Assembly: GCF_900230225.1 (NCBI RefSeq)
Contig: NZ_OCNH01000008.1
Location: 186,001 to 250,000 of the forward strand
DNA length: 64,000 bases
Source: Spirosoma fluviale
GTDB lineage: Bacteria > Bacteroidota > Bacteroidia > Cytophagales > Spirosomataceae
Reading direction: 5' to 3'
The first letter of the stretch is position 1. Each line of letters starts with the position of its first letter. Below are positions 54,089 to 63,226 of the stretch, one piece after another. The notes under the pieces are model-generated. The model was not told the DNA's origin and did not search any database. It saw nothing but the letters and a program-made list of their open reading frames with translations. A program made the translations under genes and the position numbers.

Positions 54089-54330
54089 GAACGGTTGCAG
54101 AGTAAAATGGCTGGGGGTTAACAGAGTATAAAGATGACGATCCGTCTACACGTATGGTATATTTAAACAGTTCTTTAAAAGACTTTGTTAGGCTAATTTC
54201 GATAAAAAACGATTTAGTCAAGCTTAATTTGATGAAGGTTTACAAATTTATTAATTGATGGGTAAACACCCAACATATATCTTCTCATCCATTTGGTTAG
54301 CTACGAAAAAGCAACGGCGTATTGAGTTTT
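54089..54330. other. Intergenic region between clpX and clpP
   Basis: About 240 bp of AT-rich DNA between the clpX start and the clpP-end palindrome; probably contains a clpX promoter. No clear TAnnTTTG element on the minus strand was found. Confidence 0.5.
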
Positions 54331-54400
54331 AACTTTGCCACCATAATAAAGAACGCGGAAACCAGTTGGTTTCCGCGTTCTTTATTATGGTGGCAAAGTT
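54331..54400. terminator. Long palindrome after clpP
   Basis: A 34-bp perfect inverted repeat (54331-54364 with 54367-54400) with only GT between the arms, 10 bp from the clpP stop. It is much longer than needed for a terminator. Minus-strand T-rich sequence follows (TTTTAAAACTC), so terminator action is plausible. Confidence 0.8.
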
Positions 54401-54409
54401 TTCCGAGAA

Positions 54410-55099
54410 TTACTTCTCCCGGCGCAGTACTTCGTCGATCAGGCCATATTCTTTGGCTTCTTCGGCCCGCATCCATTTGTCACGATCCGAATCTTTCTCG
54501 ATCTCCTGAACGCTTTTACCCGAGTGAAGCGCCAGGATTTCATATAGTTCTTCACGAAGTTTTACGATTTCGCGAGCGGTGATTTCGATATCGACCGACT
54601 GCCCCTGCGCACCGCCCGATGGCTGGTGAATCATGACGCGGGCGTGTGGCAGCGCCGAACGCTTACCAGCCGCACCACCGGCCAGCAATACAGCACCCAT
54701 CGATGCCGCCAGGCTGGTACAAACGGTAGCCACATCCGGCCGAACGTACTGCATGGTGTCGTAAATGCCTAAACCAGCGTAGACCGAACCACCTGGGCTG
54801 TTCAGGTACATCAGGATATCTTTTTTAGGATCAGCCGACTCCAGAAAGAGCAACTGGGCCACAATGATATTAGCGATGTTATCGTCAACGGGCAGACCCA
54901 TAAAAATAATGCGGTCGGCCATAAGCCGCGAGAACACGTCCACTTCGCGGAAGTTCATGGGGCGCTCTTCAATGACCGAACGGGTCATGTTTTCAACGCT
55001 ATGGTTCTGGATCGTGTGTTTCACGTAACCATCCACCGTCAGGCCGTTAAGACCCATGTGATGCACGGCGAAATTGCGGAATTCTTTTTCGTAATTCAT
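54410..55099 (-). CDS. clpP: ATP-dependent Clp protease proteolytic subunit ClpP
   Basis: A 229-residue serine protease of the ClpP family. The catalytic triad is Ser133 in AASMGAV, His158 in MIHQPSGG and Asp207 in DSDRDKWM, with the correct spacings for ClpP. About 30 extra N-terminal residues before the conserved domain may be a propeptide. It is the first gene of the clpP-clpX pair and is divergent from an XRE regulator. Confidence 0.97.
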   Translation of the reverse strand: MNYEKEFRNFAVHHMGLNGLTVDGYVKHTIQNHSVENMTRSVIEERPMNFREVDVFSRLMADRIIFMGLPVDDNIANIIVAQLLFLESADPKKDILMYLNSPGGSVYAGLGIYDTMQYVRPDVATVCTSLAASMGAVLLAGGAAGKRSALPHARVMIHQPSGGAQGQSVDIEITAREIVKLREELYEILALHSGKSVQEIEKDSDRDKWMRAEEAKEYGLIDEVLRREK

Positions 55100-55232
55100 A
55101 ATTGGGTTTACTTCTTGATTTGAAAACCAAGAACGCTTGGTGTAAGTTCGAGAATTGTTTCGTTACAAATTTGCGTTATCATCACGAAAAACACTGTCAG
55201 TTTTGGTTTAGATTTTATCGTTGTTACTTGAT

Positions 55233-55658
55233 ATGAGCACTATCTCCAATCGTGGCCCGGCCGAAAAAATACGCTTACAACGGCTACAGCGCGGTTTATC
55301 GCAGGAAAACATGGCCGATTTACTGAATCTGTCCACAACGGCCTATGGCGATATTGAACGCGGCAAAACTGACCTGACCCTCTCCCGGCTGACTCAAATT
55401 GCCAACGTTTTGGCTATTTCGCCCCTCGCCCTGCTTACTGACGATGTCATTTCGGCGCAGGTTGTGGAGACAAAATCCGAGGAACTGGTCAGTCATGAAC
55501 TGGAAACACTTCGTTTGGTAGTCGAAAAACAACAACTAGAGCTGGACAAGCTCCGTCTGGAAGCCGACTACTGGAAACGCAAATACGACGACCGCATTGC
55601 GATGGAAGTTCTACGCTCAATGGGCGTTGAGCAGAAGCGCGAGCGGATTGGGTTTTGA
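55233..55658 (+). CDS. XRE-family transcriptional regulator with C-terminal coiled coil
   Basis: A 141-residue protein from the ATG at 55233 (an upstream TTG would add four residues). An XRE helix-turn-helix spans about 10-65 (IRLQRLQRGLSQENMADLL, TTAYGDIERGKTDLT). Residues 85-118 form a coiled coil (LETLRLVVEKQQLELDKLRLE) likely for dimerisation. It is divergent from clpP, and so shares its promoter region. The target is unknown. Confidence 0.88.
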   Translation: MSTISNRGPAEKIRLQRLQRGLSQENMADLLNLSTTAYGDIERGKTDLTLSRLTQIANVLAISPLALLTDDVISAQVVETKSEELVSHELETLRLVVEKQQLELDKLRLEADYWKRKYDDRIAMEVLRSMGVEQKRERIGF

Positions 55659-55678
55659 TTTTTTTCCCTTTACTTTAC

Positions 55679-55712
55679 GATAAGCGCACGGTTAGTTTTA
55701 GGTGCGCTTATC
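55679..55712 (+). terminator. Hairpin after the XRE gene
   Basis: GATAAGCGCAC/GTGCGCTTATC, 11 perfect base pairs with a 12-nt loop. There is no strong T-run after it. It lies 17 bp before the preferred start of the M42 gene. Confidence 0.6.
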
Positions 55713-55728
55713 CTAATTGAATCCCGTA

Positions 55729-56799
55729 ATGAACGAACAAAGTAAAAGTTTCCTCTACAAGTACTTAAACAATGCCTCTCCCACCGGCTTCGAATCGTCG
55801 GGGCAGCAGATTTGGCTGGATTACCTCAAACCCTATACCGATGAGTACATTGTCGATACCTACGGCACCGCCGTTGGGGTCATAGGACCCGGTAAAGACT
55901 ATAAAGTCGTTATTGAAGCCCACTCCGACGAGATTTCCTGGTTTGTCAATTACATTTCTGACGACGGCTACCTGTTTGTTCGCCGGAATGGCGGCTCCGA
56001 CGCTCTCATAGCGCCATCGATGCGGGTAAACTTACACACGAAAAAGGGTGTAGTGGAAGGCGTTTTTGGCTGGCCCGCTATTCACGTTCGCGATCTGGCG
56101 AAAGATACAGCCCCTAAAGTGACGGACCTGTTTATCGACGTGGGGGCGGCTACCAAGCAGGAAGTGCTGGACATGGGTATTCACGTTGGTACCGTCTGCA
56201 CGTTTACCGATGGATTGATGGAGTTGAACGGCCGCTATTACGTTGGTCGGGCATTGGACAACCGAATGGGTGGGTTCATGATCGCCGAAGTGGCGCGATT
56301 ATTAAAGGAAAATAACGTCACGCTGCCGTTTACACTCTACATCGTTAATGCCGTTCAGGAAGAAATTGGTCTGCGGGGGGCAGAAATGATTGCCCGGCGA
56401 CTCAAGCCCGATCTGGCCATTTGTACCGATGTAACGCACGACACGCAGTCGCCCAAATACGACAAGAAAGAGCAGGGTGATCTGAAATGTGGCAGTGGAC
56501 CTGTATTATGCTACGGCCCGGCTGTGCAGAATAACGTACTCGATTTCATGATCGGCGTGGCCGAACAACAGGGAATTGAATTCCAGCGTCAGGCCGTCAG
56601 CCGCTCAACCGGTACGGATACCGACGCTTTTGCCTACGCAACAGAAGGCATCGCATCAGCCCTGATTTCGTTGCCGCTGAAGTACATGCACACCACCGTG
56701 GAAACGGTACACATGGACGATGTTCAAAACGTAATTAAGCTGATGTACGAAACGCTCCTTGCCCTGAAAGGTGGCGAAGATTTCCGGTATATAAAGTAA
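55729..56799 (+). CDS. M42 family metallo-aminopeptidase
   Basis: A 356-residue cytoplasmic dinuclear aminopeptidase from the ATG at 55729; a TTG at 55717 would add four unlike residues (NPV... start). Metal ligands visible are His67-type in VIEAHSDE, Asp in YVGRALDNRMGG (about 178), Glu pair in NAVQEEIGLRG (about 212-214), and later TDVTHDTQSPKY and the final HTTVETVHMDDV. M42 enzymes trim peptides from the N-terminus, and many show glutamyl or leucyl preference. A bidirectional terminator separates it from the convergent outer-membrane gene. Confidence 0.93.
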   Translation: MNEQSKSFLYKYLNNASPTGFESSGQQIWLDYLKPYTDEYIVDTYGTAVGVIGPGKDYKVVIEAHSDEISWFVNYISDDGYLFVRRNGGSDALIAPSMRVNLHTKKGVVEGVFGWPAIHVRDLAKDTAPKVTDLFIDVGAATKQEVLDMGIHVGTVCTFTDGLMELNGRYYVGRALDNRMGGFMIAEVARLLKENNVTLPFTLYIVNAVQEEIGLRGAEMIARRLKPDLAICTDVTHDTQSPKYDKKEQGDLKCGSGPVLCYGPAVQNNVLDFMIGVAEQQGIEFQRQAVSRSTGTDTDAFAYATEGIASALISLPLKYMHTTVETVHMDDVQNVIKLMYETLLALKGGEDFRYIK

Positions 56800-56802
56800 A
56801 AA

Positions 56803-56840
56803 AACAAGGCCGGTCGTTAGGGTTAACGATCGGCCTTGTT
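56803..56840. terminator. Bidirectional terminator between M42 and the outer-membrane barrel gene
   Basis: AACAAGGCCGGTCGTTA pairs with TAACGATCGGCCTTGTT (one G-T wobble) around a GGGT-type loop, with A and T flanks on both sides. It serves the two convergent genes. Confidence 0.8.
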
Positions 56841-56859
56841 CAATTGATTTCATTAGCGC

Positions 56860-59841
56860 TTATCCATTCCGACGCATTCCGCGTCCCTGCCCACCACCCC
56901 GGTTAGGCTGACTAAATGGGTCTCGTGGTGGGGTTACACCCGCACTGAAACTTCGCAGATTATACACAAAACTTACCATGAAGTAGCGGTTCAGCACGCG
57001 GCTCCGAACTTCTTCCGTGTAAGTATCGGTCACGTTTCGGACGATACTCTGATTCTGGTTCAGTAAATCGAACACCTGCAACCGCAATTCTCCCTGATTC
57101 TGCTTGAACAACTGCTTCGCCAGCGTTGCATTCCAAAGCGTGTACGACTGGTTAAAACTGGCCGAGTTGCCCCCGTAGTGGTTGTAATACACATCTGTCG
57201 AGAAGGTGAACCGCAACGGCAGTTGATAAAATACATCGAGTGTAACCGTCTGATTCAGGAAAGTCGTGTTCTGCTGTGGCTGTAGCGAATATTTAGCCGA
57301 CTGAAGATTTATATTCCCCGATAGATTCAGGTCCAGCTTCTCCGTAAAATTCGAGCTTAAGCCAATTGTTTGTCCCACCAGCCAGTTTTTAGCCTGATTT
57401 TCCTGCCGATTAATAAAGCTGGTACCGCTGTTGTAGGTCAGGTTGGTGCGCAGGTTCAGATTCGTTTTCTGGGTACCAATTTTCACGGGCTGTCCCAACA
57501 CCAGGAACCCATTAACCGTATAATAGCCGTTTGTATTGACCGGGGTTGTGGTTTGTGCGCCCGATTGGGTAAATACCGTTGAGTTCACGATTTTATTGTC
57601 CGTTCGGCTGGCGTTTACCGACGCGAACAAGTTCCGGAATGTCGATGGCTCGAACCGATTGAAGTTCAGCGAGATGTTATGACTGTATTCAGGTTGTAGA
57701 TCGGGGTTACCAAGTTGAATGTTTAGCGGATTGGTGTTATTCGGCACTGGCTGCAACTGATTGACCGACGGTGCGTTGATGCGGGTACGGTAGTTAAGAC
57801 GCAGGGTACGCTGCTTCCCGAAATTATACGTTAGCAGGGCGTTCGGGAGCAGATTCGTGAACGTGCGGTTCAGGTTGGTTTCGCGGCTCAGGTTGTTGGA
57901 ACTTAAACTCGCCTGCTGCCCATCCAGCCCGAAAGCATAGGTGTATTTCAATCGTTTGGTTTGCCACGTCAGACCGGCACGATTGGTCACGTAGTCGTTT
58001 ACGAAGCGATTGCTCAGCACCGTATTGGGTAGATCGTACTGGTTGGTGGCCTCGTTGAAATCATTGACCGCCCGGTTCGATGTGTTGTGATTATTGGAAA
58101 GCAGATAATGAAACTCCAGCGTTTGACGCATGGACAGCGGTTCGGTATAACTGACGTTCACGCTGTTGGTCATAGAGTTCGTTTGCTGGTTATTGCGCTG
58201 GTTGATCACCTGTCTGAACAAACCTGTTGTATCCGCCTGTCCTGTAGTGGTGGTTCCGGATGTGCCTGTCGTGGAGATCGGCGCGTTGGAGCGGGCAAAC
58301 TGATTGACCGAGAGGTTGGTGCCCTGATTGTCCTGATCGTTCATGGCAATATTCCAGTTAACCGAAAAAGTCCGGCCGCGTTTCCGAAACTTCCGGAACA
58401 GGAGCAACGAGTTATTCCCCGTAAAGCCATCGCCCATAGAGTTATAATTCGTCGTACTTGAGTTGGCCAGTATCCCCTGCGCATTCACCGTTCTGGCATC
58501 ACTCTGGTTGCTATAGGATGAATTCAACCACGACAAGCTCGGAATGACGCGAATGGTGGTCAGGGAGTCAATCCGGTAATCGAGCCGTAAGTTGACCCGG
58601 TGGTTGGTATTGGTATTGTCGGAACCGTTCGTTTGATTCCGCACGAAAGACGAGTCCGACCTGGCGGTTGTTCCGCTGGGCAGCACATTTTCCCGGCGGC
58701 TGCTTTGCTGGGTGAGTGTGTTCGTACTGCTGGCATTGTAACTGCTTACGACATCTATTTTCTTACCCCAGCCGTCGCGGTAGTTGATACCGGCAGCCCA
58801 GGACTGGGTAATGGCGTTGCTGCCGACCTGATTCTGGCCGCCAAAGTTACCGCCACCCTGACCACCACGTACCACGTTACCACCTCCGCCACCACCCTGG
58901 CCCTGCCCTGCCCCTCCAAAGTTGCCGCCCAAACCAAGATCCTGGGCCGTGAAGCCCTGCTGGTTGACGTTATTGGCCATTCCGAGCACCGAAATCTGGC
59001 GACCGTTGTTAAACCGGTTCAAACTCACCCGGCCCGAATACCGGGCATCATCACCAGGTTTAGGTCCAACTCCAATCGTCTGCTGACCAAACGAACCTTT
59101 CCGCTTATCTTTCTTGGTCGTGATATTGATGGTTTTTTCCCGATCGCCGTCGTCCACACCCGAAAACGCCGACTGCTCCGAAGACTGGTCGAAGAGCTGT
59201 ACTTTATCGATGATGTCGGCGGGGAGGTTTCGGGTGGCCATTTTAGGGTCATTGCCGAAAAATGGTTTTCCATCGACCAGCACTTTCGTGACGGTCTGTC
59301 CCTGGGCTTTGACGGTGCCATCCCGGTCGACTTCTACGCCCGGCAGTTTTTTCAGCAATTCCTCTACCTGCGCGTTGGGGCGCGTTTTAAAGGAACCGGC
59401 ATTAAATTCCAACGTGTCGCCTTTCACGGCAATGGGTGCCCGTTCGCCCTGCACAGACACTTCGGTTAACGTCTGCGATTGAGCGACCAGATCAACAGCA
59501 CCAAGATTGGGCGAGGGGTCGGTTTTGGTTACCGAAACACGACGGGCGCGGCTCCGGTAACCCACATACGTAACCAGTACGCGGTACTGCCCTTCGGCTA
59601 TTTTCGGGAACGAGAACCGGCCCTCCCCATCGGTAATACCGAAGTTTACCAGCGAGGAATCCTTACCCGACAAAAGCGATACCGATGCTTCGAGGAGTGG
59701 CTTTCGGGTCAGCGAATCTACCACCTGCCCGCTGATCGTACCCGACGATTGGGCGAAGGATTTAATACCAATGAATAATGTACAATGAATAACGATTAGC
59801 AAAAATCGAGTCAATTGCCTCACAGTCAATAATTTTATCAT
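56860..59841 (-). CDS. Outer-membrane beta-barrel protein with carboxypeptidase-like N-terminal domain
   Basis: A 993-residue protein. Signal peptide about 1-30, then a carboxypeptidase-D-like domain (about 32-125), a plug-like region (GQTVTKVLVDGKPFFGNDPKMATRN), and a C-terminal barrel of the OMP_b-brl_3 type. Residues 290-345 are a Gly-Gln-rich loop. It ends QGRGMRRNG. These TonB-dependent-like proteins are often encoded with GLPGLI proteins, as here (42 bp). Their ligands are mostly unknown. Confidence 0.9.
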   Translation of the reverse strand: MIKLLTVRQLTRFLLIVIHCTLFIGIKSFAQSSGTISGQVVDSLTRKPLLEASVSLLSGKDSSLVNFGITDGEGRFSFPKIAEGQYRVLVTYVGYRSRARRVSVTKTDPSPNLGAVDLVAQSQTLTEVSVQGERAPIAVKGDTLEFNAGSFKTRPNAQVEELLKKLPGVEVDRDGTVKAQGQTVTKVLVDGKPFFGNDPKMATRNLPADIIDKVQLFDQSSEQSAFSGVDDGDREKTINITTKKDKRKGSFGQQTIGVGPKPGDDARYSGRVSLNRFNNGRQISVLGMANNVNQQGFTAQDLGLGGNFGGAGQGQGGGGGGNVVRGGQGGGNFGGQNQVGSNAITQSWAAGINYRDGWGKKIDVVSSYNASSTNTLTQQSSRRENVLPSGTTARSDSSFVRNQTNGSDNTNTNHRVNLRLDYRIDSLTTIRVIPSLSWLNSSYSNQSDARTVNAQGILANSSTTNYNSMGDGFTGNNSLLLFRKFRKRGRTFSVNWNIAMNDQDNQGTNLSVNQFARSNAPISTTGTSGTTTTGQADTTGLFRQVINQRNNQQTNSMTNSVNVSYTEPLSMRQTLEFHYLLSNNHNTSNRAVNDFNEATNQYDLPNTVLSNRFVNDYVTNRAGLTWQTKRLKYTYAFGLDGQQASLSSNNLSRETNLNRTFTNLLPNALLTYNFGKQRTLRLNYRTRINAPSVNQLQPVPNNTNPLNIQLGNPDLQPEYSHNISLNFNRFEPSTFRNLFASVNASRTDNKIVNSTVFTQSGAQTTTPVNTNGYYTVNGFLVLGQPVKIGTQKTNLNLRTNLTYNSGTSFINRQENQAKNWLVGQTIGLSSNFTEKLDLNLSGNINLQSAKYSLQPQQNTTFLNQTVTLDVFYQLPLRFTFSTDVYYNHYGGNSASFNQSYTLWNATLAKQLFKQNQGELRLQVFDLLNQNQSIVRNVTDTYTEEVRSRVLNRYFMVSFVYNLRSFSAGVTPPRDPFSQPNRGGGQGRGMRRNG

Positions 59842-59883
59842 TTTTCACTATACATTTTTCGGTATACGTTATTCCTTACAAAC

Positions 59884-60720
59884 TTAATCCCGGCCCTGCA
59901 TGGGCATGTTTTGCATCATCTTCTGGCGAAAGTCGGCCATGCCTTTCCGGCGGATCTCTTCTATTTCTTCACTCGAAACGGTTTTTGCTCCTTTGGGCGG
60001 CTGTACGCTGGCTTCGGCGATGGCTTCCATTGCAATTCCGGTTGCTTTATACGATTCGGTGTCCGACTCAATTTGCAGCACTACACCTTTCGGGGGGGTG
60101 AGGTCGGCAACGGGCGAGTAGGTGAACGGCAAATCCGTTGTGTACCAGATCGTATACGTTTCTTTCCGGCGGGTCGCTGTCGCTTTGTGGCAGGTGTAGC
60201 CCGCAATCTTTTTCGTTTTTTCGGTCGTTGTCCAGTCGGTGGCGGCTGGCATAGGTTTTTCGGAGCGGTAGGTCTCCGTCACCACAGAGTCCTTCTTTAC
60301 CATCAGCACATCAATACGCTGGCGATTGGCTAAATCCAGATAAGTCTGCTGCTCAAACGGGGGAGTCATCCGCATTGTTCGGGGTCTCCCTTCACGGTTG
60401 CCGCCCGAGCCATCCGATGGCCCGTCGCCCATTGTCCGGCGCATCATCATATTCTGCGGCCGGTCGCGTTCTTCTTTGGCCATTGTTCCCGAAAAGACCA
60501 GCTTTTGGGTAAACGAAATGACATCGGGCATGCCTTCGGGCGCATCAGGAGCTCCCGGACTTCCGGGCCGCACTTCCTGTCCGTTAATAACCATCCGCAT
60601 TTGTGAGCGGTCAAACTGACGCATACCTTCGTAGGTGATTTTACCCGAAACAGGCGTCTGGCCGTACAGCGTCGTAACGCATAACCCGGCGGCAAGAAAG
60701 GTTAAAACTGATTGTCTCAT
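59884..60720 (-). CDS. GLPGLI family secreted protein
   Basis: A secreted or periplasmic protein of the GLPGLI family of Bacteroidota, from the ATG at 60720 (278 aa), which gives a clean signal peptide to YGQ; longer in-frame starts at 60738 and 60879 are less likely. Motifs are SGKITYEGMRQFDRSQM, TKKIAGYTCHKATATR and a VLQIESDTESYKATGIAMEAI segment near the end. A Gly/Pro-rich linker with GNREGRPRT is in the middle. It is the first gene of a two-gene unit with the outer-membrane barrel; the role is unknown, possibly protection or copper handling. Confidence 0.88.
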   Translation of the reverse strand: MRQSVLTFLAAGLCVTTLYGQTPVSGKITYEGMRQFDRSQMRMVINGQEVRPGSPGAPDAPEGMPDVISFTQKLVFSGTMAKEERDRPQNMMMRRTMGDGPSDGSGGNREGRPRTMRMTPPFEQQTYLDLANRQRIDVLMVKKDSVVTETYRSEKPMPAATDWTTTEKTKKIAGYTCHKATATRRKETYTIWYTTDLPFTYSPVADLTPPKGVVLQIESDTESYKATGIAMEAIAEASVQPPKGAKTVSSEEIEEIRRKGMADFRQKMMQNMPMQGRD

Positions 60721-60840
60721 GGTGAATGAAGGATTCATAGGGTAAACGTTGCACAAATTTTCTAAATCCTTTTCAAAAGTTTTGTAAAAGCTGTTAAACA
60801 GCCGCTGAGTTACCATTTTCGCTTGCTGAACGTCTGATTT

Positions 60841-61590
60841 ATGACCCCCAAACGCATCGTTTCTGTCGTCCCCTCCCAAACGGAATTGCTCTTCGACCTT
60901 GGCCTGGAGAATGAACTAATTGGCGTCACAAAATTTTGTATCCACCCGGCTGACCGTATAAAAACGAAGGCCATAGTCGGTGGCACCAAAACGCTGGATC
61001 TCGACAAAATTCAGGCACTGGGGCCGAACTTCATTCTTGCCAACAAAGAGGAAAACACCCGCGAGCAGATCGAAGCGCTTCAGCAAAAGTATCCTGTACA
61101 CATCACGGATATGGCAACGGTGTCCGACGCCATCAGTATGATTCGGGAGGTAGGAACACTACTGAGCAAACATCAGGAAGCCGAAACAATGGCTCAGCAA
61201 ATCGAGTCTCGTTTGCTGCCCCCTCTCCCGCCCCTGGGCTTGTCCGTTGCGTATTTAATCTGGCGGAAGCCGTACATGGCAGCTGCCAGCAGTACATTTA
61301 TCGACGCCATGCTGACGGTAGCCGGTCTCCGCAATGCTTTCGCCGACCAAAGCCGCTACCCCGTAGTCACGCACGACGATCTGCAAAAAGCACAACCCGA
61401 CCTGATTTTTTTATCCTCAGAGCCATACCCATTTACGGAGAAATATATAGCTGAGTTGCAGACTATTTGCCCATCGGCACGGGTACTTTTGGTGGATGGG
61501 GAAGTGTTTTCGTGGTACGGGAGCCGCTTATTGCGGGCGTCCGACTATTTTAAGAACTTGCGTAACGAAATCGCCCGGACCAACTCATGA
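60841..61590 (+). CDS. BtuF-like metal/cobalamin-receptor domain protein (cytoplasmic)
   Basis: A 249-residue protein with the helical-backbone metal-receptor fold: RIVSVVPSQTELLFDLGLENELIGVT start, LDLDKIQALGPNFILANKEEN, the WRKPYMAAASSTFIDAML middle region, and DLIFLSSEPYPF. It has no signal peptide, so it is not a periplasmic binding protein in the usual sense, though similar cytoplasmic versions are common in Bacteroidota. Its last base overlaps the next start (ATGA), so it is co-translated with Uma2. Confidence 0.87.
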   Translation: MTPKRIVSVVPSQTELLFDLGLENELIGVTKFCIHPADRIKTKAIVGGTKTLDLDKIQALGPNFILANKEENTREQIEALQQKYPVHITDMATVSDAISMIREVGTLLSKHQEAETMAQQIESRLLPPLPPLGLSVAYLIWRKPYMAAASSTFIDAMLTVAGLRNAFADQSRYPVVTHDDLQKAQPDLIFLSSEPYPFTEKYIAELQTICPSARVLLVDGEVFSWYGSRLLRASDYFKNLRNEIARTNS

Positions 61591-62168
61591 TTACCGACAT
61601 CTCCCAACTCGACCCTAACGGCACCTACACCTACGCCGATTACCTGAAATGGCAGTTTGACGAAAGCGTTGAACTCATTAAAGGAAAATTATACCGGATG
61701 TCGCCCGCGCCCAGACGTGCACATCAATTGGCCATCAGTCATTTGCTGGTCGATATAAGTAATTTTTTCGGTGATCAAGGCTGCCAGATCTATACAGCAC
61801 CATTTGATGTACGGTTGCCGGTTCGAAATGAGCGAAAACCAGATCAGTTGCACACGGTGGTCCAACCCGATCTTTGTGTAGTCTGTGACCTCAGCAAATT
61901 AGATGACGCAGGTTGCCTGGGCGCACCCGACTGGATTATTGAAATTACATCCCCGCGAACGGCGAAAAATGACTTTAGCGAAAAATTTAGTTTGTATGAA
62001 GAATCAGGTGTACGCGAATACTGGATTGTTCAACCTGAAGAAAAGGCGGTAAACGTTTATGTACTGGAAAACGGAAAATATGCCTTAGTCGACGTGTATG
62101 AGTCGGGCGAAATTCCCAGCCGTATCTTCCCGGACCTGATTGTTTCTCACGACCGCATTTTCCGATAG
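61587..62168 (+). CDS. Uma2 family endonuclease (PD-(D/E)XK superfamily)
   Basis: A 193-residue protein of the Uma2/DUF820 family, common in Cytophagales and cyanobacteria. The PD-(D/E)XK core is the VQPDLCVVCD strand with Asp, the IIEITSPRT strand with Glu, and the Lys in FSEKFSLYEESGVREYW. The biological target is not known; many copies per genome are usual. It overlaps the receptor gene by 4 bp and runs directly into the AraC gene with no gap. Confidence 0.9.
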   Translation: MITDISQLDPNGTYTYADYLKWQFDESVELIKGKLYRMSPAPRRAHQLAISHLLVDISNFFGDQGCQIYTAPFDVRLPVRNERKPDQLHTVVQPDLCVVCDLSKLDDAGCLGAPDWIIEITSPRTAKNDFSEKFSLYEESGVREYWIVQPEEKAVNVYVLENGKYALVDVYESGEIPSRIFPDLIVSHDRIFR

Positions 62169-63200
62169 ATGCTTCCTACCTCAGAAACCATCTCCGTTGG
62201 CTCGATCAACCTCATTTTGTTTGCCGCCCGGCAGCAGGGAGCCGATGGCGATGCGCTGGCCCGTGCGGTAGGTATCGACCCTGACCAGCTCCAGAATCCG
62301 GACGGGCGAGTACTGATCCGGCAGGTGCAGGCCCTCTGGCACGAAGCCGTTATCGCCACCGGCGAACCGGCCCTTTCGCTAAAACTGGGCGAGATGATAA
62401 ATCCGCTGACTATTGGCGTGCTGGCCTACGTGATGATGCACTGCCCCACGCTCGGGCGGGTTTTCGAGAAACTTTGCCACTACCAGGATATTGCCTGCGA
62501 AGGCATCCGAACAACGGGGCAACTCATTCCGGCCGACGATGAATCGGGCGCGACGTATAGGCTGTCGCTCCACATAACCAGCCCCGATATCATCTACCTG
62601 GAGCCTACTTTTAACTCCGAACTCTCGGTCTACCTATCGGCCATTCGAGCCTTAACGGGTCAGCGACTTACTGCACTCGAAACACGTTTCGCTTACCCAC
62701 ACCCGGCTGACACCCGCGAACATGAACGCGTGTTTGGCCCTACACGACTTGTCTTCGATGCTGCTGAAACGGCCCTGATCTTCGATGCGGCCCTGTTGGA
62801 TACGCCCGTACTTAATGCCAACCCAAGCCTGTTCCCCTTGTTCGAGAAACACGCCAATGATATTCTGAGCCAGCTTCAGACACCCTCGCTCAAAAGCCGT
62901 GTGAAAGGTGAAATCGTTTCGATGATGAAAGGCGAAGAACCCGCGCTGGCAACCATTGCGGACCGGCTGGCGATGGGCGTACGAACCCTGCAACTTCACC
63001 TCAAAGAATCGGGTACGTCGTATCAGCAGCTTCTCGATGAAACCCGCAAAGAACTGGCCATCGGGCACCTGCGCGAACCGAATATGAGCACAACAGACAT
63101 TGCGTATTTGCTGGGTTTTGCCGAACCAAGCGTCTTTTTCCGTTCCTTTAAAAAATGGACGGGCCAAACACCGGGTGCGTACCGACTGGCCTACGCGTAG
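62169..63200 (+). CDS. AraC-family transcriptional regulator with arabinose-binding-type N-terminal domain
   Basis: A 343-residue regulator. Residues about 10-200 fit the Arabinose_bd-like domain (PF12625 type), with KLGEMINPLTIGVLAYVMMHC. The C-terminal AraC HTH spans about 245-343: LATIADRLAMGVRTLQLHL then the FAEPSVFFRSFKKWTGQTPGAYR signature. It starts right after the Uma2 stop and 26 bp before the fucosidase gene, so it may regulate it. The effector is unknown. Confidence 0.92.
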   Translation: MLPTSETISVGSINLILFAARQQGADGDALARAVGIDPDQLQNPDGRVLIRQVQALWHEAVIATGEPALSLKLGEMINPLTIGVLAYVMMHCPTLGRVFEKLCHYQDIACEGIRTTGQLIPADDESGATYRLSLHITSPDIIYLEPTFNSELSVYLSAIRALTGQRLTALETRFAYPHPADTREHERVFGPTRLVFDAAETALIFDAALLDTPVLNANPSLFPLFEKHANDILSQLQTPSLKSRVKGEIVSMMKGEEPALATIADRLAMGVRTLQLHLKESGTSYQQLLDETRKELAIGHLREPNMSTTDIAYLLGFAEPSVFFRSFKKWTGQTPGAYRLAYA

Positions 63201-63226
63201 TGTATTACCATTTAACTAACCTGTAG

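Noticed and set aside
58600..59469. Long open frame (289 codons) on the strand opposite the outer-membrane barrel gene
   Set aside because: It lies fully inside the well-supported minus-strand gene, and its composition follows from that gene's codon use.
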